A stretch of 7,882 nt of DNA from an uncultured Streptococcus sp. (GTDB lineage: Bacteria; Bacillota; Bacilli; Lactobacillales; Streptococcaceae), in assembly GCA_905373305.1 (NCBI GenBank), contig CAJPSM010000061.1:1-7882 (forward strand), given 5' to 3'. Both the position numbers and the translations under genes were made by a program. Below are positions 1 through 5,340 of this stretch, piece by piece (within the stretch, counting starts at the first letter, position 1; each line of letters opens with the position of its first letter). The notes under the pieces were generated by a model that searched no databases, was not told the DNA's origin, and worked only from the letters and a program-made list of their open reading frames with translations.

Positions 1-253
1 CTTGAAGAGGATAATAGGCAATTACCTCAGCTTGACCTTTTCGGAAATGGTCTTTCTGGCTGCCTGCGTTGAATTGTTGGTCTTTTTCGTTTTTTAAAGC
101 TTCAATTTTTTGTTCATAGGATTGTTTCTGCAAAATCTTGTGACCAATCAAACCACCCAGGCAGATCATAGCAAGACTTAAAATACCTACTAAAACAAGT
201 AATACATTTCTCTTTTTATCGTGGGAAGCACGCTTCTCTCTATTTTTCTTCAT
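1..253 (-). CDS. pgdA: Peptidoglycan N-acetylglucosamine deacetylase PgdA, N-terminal fragment (cut by left edge)
   Basis: Only the first 84 codons are present; the 3' part runs off the window. The start ATG is at 253-251. The fragment has a basic cytoplasmic head (MKKNREKRASHDKKR), one hydrophobic segment at about residues 17-37 (NVLLVLVGILSLAM...), then a charged extracellular stretch containing EQKIEALKNEKDQQ and FRKGQAEVIAYYPLQ. This is a type II membrane anchor. It matches the N-terminus of pneumococcal PgdA as I remember it, with the same spacing from Met1 to the membrane segment. PgdA removes acetyl groups from GlcNAc in peptidoglycan, giving lysozyme resistance. Its NodB-type catalytic domain would lie beyond the edge and cannot be checked here. 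A TGA stop lies in frame upstream, so no earlier start exists. The Shine-Dalgarno-like GGAGGT touches the ATG with no spacer, which is abnormal. The gene has its own promoter and lies behind the ezrA terminator. Confidence 0.85.
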   Translation of the reverse strand, partial: MKKNREKRASHDKKRNVLLVLVGILSLAMICLGGLIGHKILQKQSYEQKIEALKNEKDQQFNAGSQKDHFRKGQAEVIAYYPLQ

Positions 254-259
254 ACCTCC

Positions 260-288
260 ATCATATCAAATCAGAACTATAATTTCAA
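260..288 (-). promoter_or_regulatory. Extended -10 promoter of pgdA, predicted to start transcription at the ATG
   Basis: On the minus strand there is TTGAAA (288-283), a 17-base spacer, and TATGAT (265-260) preceded by TGA, an extended -10. Each hexamer matches consensus at five of six positions and the spacing is ideal. Counting the last base of the -10 as position -7 puts +1 at 253, the A of the pgdA start codon. The GGAGGT between -10 and ATG would then not be transcribed, giving a leaderless mRNA. A weaker TATAGT (281-276) without a good -35 could instead give a leader of about 16 bases. The site lies between the ezrA terminator and pgdA, where a promoter is expected. Confidence 0.75.
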
Positions 289-320
289 TGATAAATCGAT
301 ATTCTTCTATTTTTGAAAGA

Positions 321-353
321 AATAATAAAAAGCCTAGATGATCTAAGCTTTTC
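321..353 (-). terminator. Intrinsic terminator after ezrA
   Basis: Six bases beyond the ezrA stop codon the minus-strand RNA can fold as AAAAGC-U-UAGA, loop UCA, UCUA-G-GCUUUU (352-328), followed by a U-rich tail UUUUAUUAUU. The stem is 11 pairs including one U-G wobble. In plus-strand RNA the same position is a C-A mismatch, so the hairpin is better in the ezrA direction. It separates ezrA from pgdA transcription. Confidence 0.82.
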
Positions 354-358
354 GGGTA

Positions 359-2086
359 TTAGAAGCGAATCGCTTCACGTGTTTTTTCATAAGAAGAAAC
401 AAAGCGATTTGTGACTCCTGGTTCTGCAACTTCTAAGGCCTGAGAAATCTTCTCAAATGATGCCTTGTAGTCAAATTCTTTTTCAAAAATTTCAAGCGCT
501 TCATTGAAAGCTTGCTGTATACGCTCATCAAATGAACGGTAACGATTTGAATACTGCAAGAGTTGCTCCGTCAAGGTCGCATATTGAACAATATTGTAGG
601 TTTCTGTTTCAAGAGCCTCCATATCATGGGTCGCAATTTCAAGAATTCGTTTAACGGATTCAATATTAACTTGTGGTTGCTCTAACTCTGCCATCAAATC
701 TTCTGTGTTATGGCTTGCAGTGAAGAAAAGTTTCAAGAAACTTTGAGGAATACCCGGCAAGTTTCTCTTTTCCATATACCGTTTAATGGTATGCAAACGA
801 TTCACATAAACATTGGCTTTCTGACGAGCATTGATGTCGTCTTTTTCGATTTGAGCCAGGCGTTCACTAACAGAAACTTGCTCGTCTTCAATATCTTTTA
901 GATTACTTTGAAGTGAATTAAACTGCTCCTCTAAAACAGAGTAGGCCTGAGTAGGTTCTGTCTGATCTTCAGTTGCCTCTGTGATTGCTGTATCAAGAGC
1001 TGACAATTCAGCTTGAAGACGGCGGACATGGTTCCCATCACTTTCTGGGAGAAGATAGGTCTTATTTAAGCGTTCAAGATCCTGAACCAAAACCTGATTA
1101 TTTTCTTTCAAGTGATTGAGATAGGTTGGAAGCGTTGAAAGGAGACTCTCAACGACTTTTTGAGCAGCAATTTCACGCGTAAAAATATCGTAGAGCGCAT
1201 TAATCTCTTCTTGGATTTGTGTATTTTCATACTCCGCATTGTCCAATTCCAACTGGCGGATGTTTTCTTGATTATTTTTCAAGGATTCATGTAAAAGTTG
1301 GAAGCGTGACTCGATATCCGTTTCAGTGAAGTGATAATTAGCATCTAAGAGTTTACGGTAGCCTTCCTCCAAATCTTCCAATTGTTCTGGCAGTTCCTTT
1401 GTCAAGGTTTCAACAAGAGCTGGAACTCGATCAACGATATGTGTTAAAGCGAGAATATGATTTTCAGTTGAATCAAGAATTGCTGCAGCTTCAACTGGGT
1501 CACCTGAAGAGTTCAAGGTTACAAATTGAGAAAACTCTGACTGGATATTTTCCAATTGTTTCTCAATTTCAGGAAGGGCTTTACCATACTGTTCCGAATT
1601 TTCTGCTACAGTATGTTGCAGACTTTCAAATAAGTCCAAAGCATGCAGAACACGTCCGCTATTCTTAGACTCTTGTTTTTCAAGTTCTGAAAGTGCATTG
1701 CGAATCGCCGCAATGTCTTCTTCAATTAAATCAATTTGACTTTCGATTTGATCGATTTGATGAGCCGCTTTGAAAAAGCGAAAAGAATTATTATAGCCTT
1801 CAGCCTCAAACAGGTTATTTTCAATATCAGCAAATGAGTTAAGGGATAAATCGACCCATTTTTGATTCCATTCACGGAAGGTTACCTGACTTTGACCAAT
1901 CAAATGCATGTTTTTAACCGCTTCAACCTCATCATTTACAGGAAGGTTGTAGAGTTCTTCTTTTCTTTCTTCGAGGGCCGTCAATCTACTTACATTACGC
2001 TTACGTAGGAAGATTGCCGCTACATAAGCCAAAATCAAAATGACTGCAATCGCAACCATTAGATAAATTAGTTGTCCATTAGACAT
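359..2086 (-). CDS. ezrA: Septation ring formation regulator EzrA
   Basis: The product is a 575-residue membrane-anchored cell division protein that binds FtsZ, restrains Z-ring assembly away from midcell, and in streptococci and staphylococci helps organise the divisome. An N-terminal membrane segment (about residues 5-27, LIYLMVAIAVILILAYVAAI) is followed by a basic RKR stop-transfer sequence, placing the rest in the cytoplasm. The remainder is almost wholly charged helical sequence with heptad-like leucines, as expected for the spectrin-like repeats of EzrA. Near the C-terminus QYSNRYRS (about 511-518) matches the conserved 'QNR patch' region needed for midcell localisation in Bacillus subtilis. 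The length is that of the family. The ATG start is supported by AAAAGGAG six bases upstream. The gene has its own extended -10 promoter after gyrB and ends at a terminator. No frameshift or missing region is seen. Confidence 0.96.
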   Translation of the reverse strand: MSNGQLIYLMVAIAVILILAYVAAIFLRKRNVSRLTALEERKEELYNLPVNDEVEAVKNMHLIGQSQVTFREWNQKWVDLSLNSFADIENNLFEAEGYNNSFRFFKAAHQIDQIESQIDLIEEDIAAIRNALSELEKQESKNSGRVLHALDLFESLQHTVAENSEQYGKALPEIEKQLENIQSEFSQFVTLNSSGDPVEAAAILDSTENHILALTHIVDRVPALVETLTKELPEQLEDLEEGYRKLLDANYHFTETDIESRFQLLHESLKNNQENIRQLELDNAEYENTQIQEEINALYDIFTREIAAQKVVESLLSTLPTYLNHLKENNQVLVQDLERLNKTYLLPESDGNHVRRLQAELSALDTAITEATEDQTEPTQAYSVLEEQFNSLQSNLKDIEDEQVSVSERLAQIEKDDINARQKANVYVNRLHTIKRYMEKRNLPGIPQSFLKLFFTASHNTEDLMAELEQPQVNIESVKRILEIATHDMEALETETYNIVQYATLTEQLLQYSNRYRSFDERIQQAFNEALEIFEKEFDYKASFEKISQALEVAEPGVTNRFVSSYEKTREAIRF

Positions 2087-2121
2087 ATCAAACTCCTTTT
2101 ATACTAGAAACAATCGTATTG

Positions 2122-2150
2122 ATTATATCATATTTTTTATGTCATGGGAA
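2122..2150 (-). promoter_or_regulatory. Extended -10 promoter of ezrA
   Basis: On the minus strand TGA-TATAAT (2130-2122) is a perfect -10 hexamer with an extended TGn. At a 17-base spacing the -35 position reads TTCCCA (2150-2145), four of six to TTGACA, and it coincides with the descending arm of the hairpin that follows gyrB. Predicted transcription start is near 2115, giving a leader of about 29 bases that includes the AAAAGGAG ribosome binding site (2100-2093). ezrA can therefore be expressed apart from gyrB. Confidence 0.7.
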
Positions 2151-2160
2151 CTATTTCCCA
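2145..2160. other. Inverted repeat after the gyrB stop codon; terminator-like on the plus strand only
   Basis: TGGGAA (2145-2150) and TTCCCA (2155-2160) form a six-pair stem with a four-base loop, five bases beyond the gyrB TAA. In the gyrB direction the hairpin is followed by TGACATAAAAAA, without a U-tract, so it should be a weak or non-functional terminator there. In plus-strand RNA it is followed by CATTTTT, which resembles an intrinsic terminator for antisense transcripts. It may instead protect the 3' end of gyrB RNA, or simply allow read-through into ezrA. Function is uncertain. Confidence 0.5.
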
Positions 2161-2165
2161 CATTT

Positions 2166-4112
2166 TTAGACGTCAAGCGTACTGTAAACAGCATTTTCTT
2201 CGATAAATTCACGACGAGGTTCAACTCGGTCTCCCATCAACATATCAAAGATTCTATCTGCTTCAGCAGCATCATCTACTGAAACACGCGCCATCAAGCG
2301 GTGTTCTGGATCCATGGTGGTTTCCCATAATTGGTGATCATCCATTTCTCCCAGACCTTTATATCGTTGGATGGTTGGTTTTGCACGCCCTTCACTATGA
2401 CGTGCTAAGGCTTCTTGGAGTTTAATTTCTTGATCTGTACCTGGCTGGATGTATTCTTTGATCTCACTTCCAACTTTAACCCCATAAATCGGTGGTTGGG
2501 CAATATAAACATAACCAGCTTCTAGGATTGGTTTCATGTAGCGGTAAATTAAGGTTAGCAAGAGAGTTCGAATGTGGGCACCATCGACATCGGCATCGGT
2601 CATCAAAACGAGTTTTTGGTAACGAGCCTTAGTAACATCAAATTCTGCGCCAAATCCTGTCCCCATGGCTGTGAAGAGACTCCGAATTTCTTCGTTAGCA
2701 AGAATTTTATCCATGCTAGCCTTTTCAACGTTCAAGATTTTACCACGAATTGGCAGGATTGCCTGAAATTCACGATTTCGACCAGATTTAGCTGATCCAC
2801 CAGCTGAGTCTCCCTCAACGATGAAGAGTTCTGTTTCAGCAGGGTTGTTTGAAGAACAGTCTGCTAGTTTTCCTGGTAAATTGGAAATTTCCAAGCCAGA
2901 TTTCTTGCGAGTGACTTCACGCGCACGCTTGGCAGCCACACGAGCCTTGGCAGCCAAAATTCCTTTTTCCACGATGCGCTTGGCAATCTGTGGATTCTCC
3001 ATGAGAAAATCAGAAAAGGCATCGCTAAAGAGACGATTGGTAATCTTAACCACTTCACTATTGCCCAGTTTGGTCTTGGTTTGTCCTTCAAACTGCGGAT
3101 TAGGATGCTTGACAGAGATCACAGCAGTCAAACCTTCACGAACATCTTCTCCTGTCAGGTTGTCTTCATTGTCTTTTAATAGCTTATTTTTGCGGGCATA
3201 ATCATTGATAACACGCGTCAGTGCTGTACGGAAACCTTGTTCATGTGTTCCACCTTCATGGGTGTGAATGTTATTGGCGAAACTCATGACATTTTCGTGG
3301 TAACCTGTTGTGTACTGCATGGCTACTTCAACTGTGATATCATCCATCTCACCGTCTGTGTAAATTGGTGTATCAAAGATCACGTCCTTGTTCTCGTTGA
3401 TATATTCAACGTAGCTAGCAATTCCACCTTCATAGTGATAATGCTTGGTTTGTTCGAGACCTTCACGCTTATCTGTTATTGAGATTCGAAGTCCTCGGTT
3501 CAAAAAGGCTAGCTCTTGAATACGTTTGTTTAATTTGTCAAAGTCAAAAGTCGTTGTTTCTGTAAAAATCTCTGGATCTGGTGTGAAGTGAACTGTTGTT
3601 CCAGTTTTATCCGTATCTCCAACCACCTCAAGGTCAGCAACAACATGACCACGACGGTATTCTTGGTAATGAATCTTACCGTTTTTGTGAACATGAACAT
3701 CTAGTTGCGTTGAGAGGGCATTTACTACGGAAGAACCTACTCCATGGAGACCACCTGAAACCTTGTATCCGCCACCGCCGAATTTTCCTCCAGCGTGAAG
3801 GACTGTAAAGACGGTCTCAACAGCAGGACGTCCTGTCTTTTCCTGAATGTCAACAGGAATTCCACGGCCGTCGTCCACAACGGTGATGGAATTATCTGGC
3901 TCAATAAAGACTTGGATGTGACTGGCAAATCCAGCTAAGGCTTCGTCAATTGAGTTATCAACAATTTCCCAGACTAGGTGGTGAAGACCTTCTTTTGAAG
4001 TCGATCCAATATACATACCTGGACGCATACGAACGGCTTCCAGCCCCTCCAAAACTTGAATTTGACTGGCATCATAATCCTGTGCCTGTTGATTTTTGAT
4101 TTCTTCTGTCAT
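2166..4112 (-). CDS. gyrB: DNA gyrase subunit B
   Basis: This is the ATPase and TOPRIM subunit of DNA gyrase (A2B2), which introduces negative supercoils. It has 648 residues, the normal streptococcal length. The GHKL ATPase domain shows E49 (WEI, catalytic base), N53, D80-D81-G-R-G (80-84), the glycine-rich ATP lid GGKFGGGGYKVSGGLHGVGSS (108-128, key residues G and K) and the QTK loop at 344-346. The TOPRIM domain shows EGDSAGGSAK (433-442) and the metal-binding DADVDG (506-511). The C-terminal part has QRYKGLGEMD (582-591). PLRG-type and AMGTGFG segments are intact. D435 and E474, positions I recall being altered in fluoroquinolone-resistant pneumococci, are the usual residues. The ATG is preceded by a modest AAAAGGGA and lies 13 bases after the HAD gene stop, so the two are probably co-transcribed and translationally linked. 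I prefer GyrB to ParE because of the MTEEIKNQQAQDYDASQIQVLEGLEAVR-like start (residues 1-28) and the genomic neighbours. Confidence 0.98.
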   Translation of the reverse strand: MTEEIKNQQAQDYDASQIQVLEGLEAVRMRPGMYIGSTSKEGLHHLVWEIVDNSIDEALAGFASHIQVFIEPDNSITVVDDGRGIPVDIQEKTGRPAVETVFTVLHAGGKFGGGGYKVSGGLHGVGSSVVNALSTQLDVHVHKNGKIHYQEYRRGHVVADLEVVGDTDKTGTTVHFTPDPEIFTETTTFDFDKLNKRIQELAFLNRGLRISITDKREGLEQTKHYHYEGGIASYVEYINENKDVIFDTPIYTDGEMDDITVEVAMQYTTGYHENVMSFANNIHTHEGGTHEQGFRTALTRVINDYARKNKLLKDNEDNLTGEDVREGLTAVISVKHPNPQFEGQTKTKLGNSEVVKITNRLFSDAFSDFLMENPQIAKRIVEKGILAAKARVAAKRAREVTRKKSGLEISNLPGKLADCSSNNPAETELFIVEGDSAGGSAKSGRNREFQAILPIRGKILNVEKASMDKILANEEIRSLFTAMGTGFGAEFDVTKARYQKLVLMTDADVDGAHIRTLLLTLIYRYMKPILEAGYVYIAQPPIYGVKVGSEIKEYIQPGTDQEIKLQEALARHSEGRAKPTIQRYKGLGEMDDHQLWETTMDPEHRLMARVSVDDAAEADRIFDMLMGDRVEPRREFIEENAVYSTLDV

Positions 4113-4125
4113 TTTTTCCCTTTTC

Positions 4126-4689
4126 TTACATGTCTATTGCTTGTCTCAATGTCGCAACGTTTTTAAAAAGATAGGCATCTAAGCCAGCAGCTTCACCTGC
4201 TTCTATATCAATATTTCTGTCACCAATGACCAAACCGGATGTAATATGATATTTATCACGTAAATAAATCATGGACTCAGGATCTGGTTTCCGTTTAAAT
4301 CCAGAACTGGCAGTCACCACCTCGGTGAAGTAGTTCGCTATCTGGGTCTTGGCAAGAAGTTCTAGCACTTGGTCATTTCGATGAGAGACTAAGAAATGGC
4401 GTCCTCCTTTGTCAGAAATGTCTTTGAGTAATTCTGGAACTCCCTCAAACAAAACTGGATGTTCTAGCTCACGCGCTTCATTTTCTTTATAGTTCTCTAA
4501 AAAATCCTCGATATCTGGTGCAAACTTCTCAATGGCAAAAGCTGTCGAAACCTTCAAAGCTTCGTAAACACGGTCGTGTTCTTGCTCAATACCATATTGG
4601 GCCAAGGTTTCTACAAAGGCTGCTGTAGAAGTCTCATAATTATCCAATAGGGTACCACCTAAATCCCATATATAGTCGTGATATTTCAT
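4126..4689 (-). CDS. HAD-superfamily (IA-like) hydrolase with altered motif I
   Basis: A cytoplasmic haloacid-dehalogenase-fold protein of about 187 residues, of the group usually annotated as phosphoglycolate phosphatase-like. Substrate unknown. Numbering from the longer ATG at 4698, motif I is D12-L-G14-G-T16 (WDLGGTLLD), motif II S105 (FLVSH), motif III K137 (FKRKPDP) and motif IV D160 and D164 (IGDRNIDIEAG). A small helical cap fits residues 20-85. The usual second aspartate of motif I (DxDGT) is Gly14, confirmed from the codons GAT TTA GGT GGT ACC, so ordinary phosphatase activity is in doubt. I choose the ATG at 4689: the upstream ATG at 4698 lies inside the promoter -10 (TATAAT-G) and has no ribosome binding site. 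The product from 4698 would have three more residues (MKG). The gene is first in a unit with gyrB, 13 bases downstream, and follows a strong terminator. Confidence 0.85.
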   Translation of the reverse strand: MKYHDYIWDLGGTLLDNYETSTAAFVETLAQYGIEQEHDRVYEALKVSTAFAIEKFAPDIEDFLENYKENEARELEHPVLFEGVPELLKDISDKGGRHFLVSHRNDQVLELLAKTQIANYFTEVVTASSGFKRKPDPESMIYLRDKYHITSGLVIGDRNIDIEAGEAAGLDAYLFKNVATLRQAIDM

Positions 4690-4696
4690 ACCCTTC

Positions 4697-4705
4697 ATTA
4701 TACCA
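4697..4705 (-). promoter_or_regulatory. Extended -10 promoter for the HAD-gyrB unit
   Basis: On the minus strand TGG-TATAAT (4705-4697) is a perfect -10 with an extended TGn. No good -35 is present: the hexamer at a 17-base spacing is about TCGCTT. This fits an extended -10 promoter. +1 is predicted at 4690 or 4689, the base before or the A of the ATG at 4689, so the transcript would have almost no leader. Just upstream lie a T6 run (4721-4716) and an A7 run (4712-4706), with centres about 9-10 bases apart, which could bend the spacer DNA. It sits directly downstream of the terminator of the previous unit. Confidence 0.65.
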
Positions 4706-4748
4706 TTTTTTTATGAAAAAAGCGATGATTTCCTAGATTTTTCCAAGC

Positions 4749-4774
4749 AAAAACGAGAGTCCGCCTCTCGTTTT
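4749..4774 (-). terminator. Strong intrinsic terminator after the DJ-1 family gene
   Basis: The minus-strand RNA folds as AAAACGAGAG, loop GCGGA, CUCUCGUUUU (4774-4750), a perfect ten-pair stem followed by UUUUUGCUU. The first bases of the stem are the last bases of the DJ-1 stop codon TAA (4775-4773). It ends the dinG-rodA-DJ-1 unit and isolates it from HAD-gyrB. Because the stem starts with an A-run, it could also terminate in the opposite direction. Confidence 0.92.
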
Positions 4775-5327
4775 ACTGTTGATTTCCAAAGACATCTCGA
4801 TAGAGCATGCCGTCTCGTAAACTTTCTGCATCTCCTCCCAACTGCTCTACCAACTCATAGGCAAAGGCAAGGGCAGTTGACGGTCCTCGGCTGGTTGTTA
4901 GATTGCCATCCACAACTACTGTTTCCTTTCGGTAAATTCCATCACTGATGTTTTCCTGAACACCGTCATAACAGGTGAAGTGCTTGTCTATCAGGACACC
5001 TGCTTGATGAAGGACGATTGGAGCTGCACAGATGGCTGCAATTTTCTTTCCTGCTTGGTTAAAGGCTTGAATCTCAGAAATGAGGGCTGGATTATCCCGT
5101 AGGTGAGCTGATCCTGGCATGCCACCTGGAAGAACTACCAAGTCATAGTCAGACAAATCACCATCAAAGATACGGTCGGCTTTTACCTGAATGCCATGTG
5201 ATCCTGTCACGTGCTCTTCAAATCCTACCATATCACATGAAATGTTTGCTCGACGCAAGACATCAACTACTGTCAAGGCTTCAATTTCTTCAAAACCCTG
5301 GGCTAAGATAACTGCTACTGTTGCCAT
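4773..5327 (-). CDS. DJ-1/PfpI family protein (YajL/DJ-1 subgroup)
   Basis: A 184-residue cytoplasmic protein with the flavodoxin-like DJ-1 fold. E16 (in GFEEIEA) matches the glutamate that polarises the reactive cysteine. C100 sits in the nucleophile elbow AAICAAP (97-103), and TSRGPSTALAFA (145-156) is the typical DJ-1 segment. VLPGGMPGS (65-73) forms the conserved glycine loop. Length is full for the family. Members are annotated variously as protein deglycase, glyoxalase III-like, chaperone or 4-methyl-5(b-hydroxyethyl)-thiazole monophosphate biosynthesis protein. The biochemical role is disputed and cannot be settled from sequence. The start is firm: a full TAAGGAGG lies five bases before the ATG. 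Its first three bases are the rodA stop codon, so the gene is translationally coupled to rodA. The stop codon runs into a strong terminator. Confidence 0.92.
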   Translation of the reverse strand: MATVAVILAQGFEEIEALTVVDVLRRANISCDMVGFEEHVTGSHGIQVKADRIFDGDLSDYDLVVLPGGMPGSAHLRDNPALISEIQAFNQAGKKIAAICAAPIVLHQAGVLIDKHFTCYDGVQENISDGIYRKETVVVDGNLTTSRGPSTALAFAYELVEQLGGDAESLRDGMLYRDVFGNQQ

Positions 5328-5332
5328 AGTGG

Positions 5333-5340
5333 CCTCCTTA
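5333..5340 (-). promoter_or_regulatory. Full-length Shine-Dalgarno of the DJ-1 gene containing the rodA stop codon
   Basis: TAAGGAGG (5340-5333) is complementary to the 16S rRNA 3' end over eight bases, with a five-base spacer to the ATG at 5327. TAA (5340-5338) is the rodA stop. Ribosomes ending on rodA stop directly over this site, which suggests reinitiation or coupling. Confidence 0.85.

Noticed and set aside
252..266. A four-codon leader ORF (MMEV) overlapping the pgdA start by ATGA
   Set aside because: It lies within the promoter -10 region, so it would not be transcribed from that promoter, and it has no ribosome binding site.
2700..2870. Fluoroquinolone-resistance changes in gyrB
   Set aside because: The positions I know of (D435, E474) carry the usual residues. 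I see no basis for a resistance call.
2821..3201. A 126-residue plus-strand open frame opposite gyrB
   Set aside because: It lies wholly antisense to a conserved gyrB region, has no ribosome site or recognisable domain, and its composition follows from the gyrB codons.
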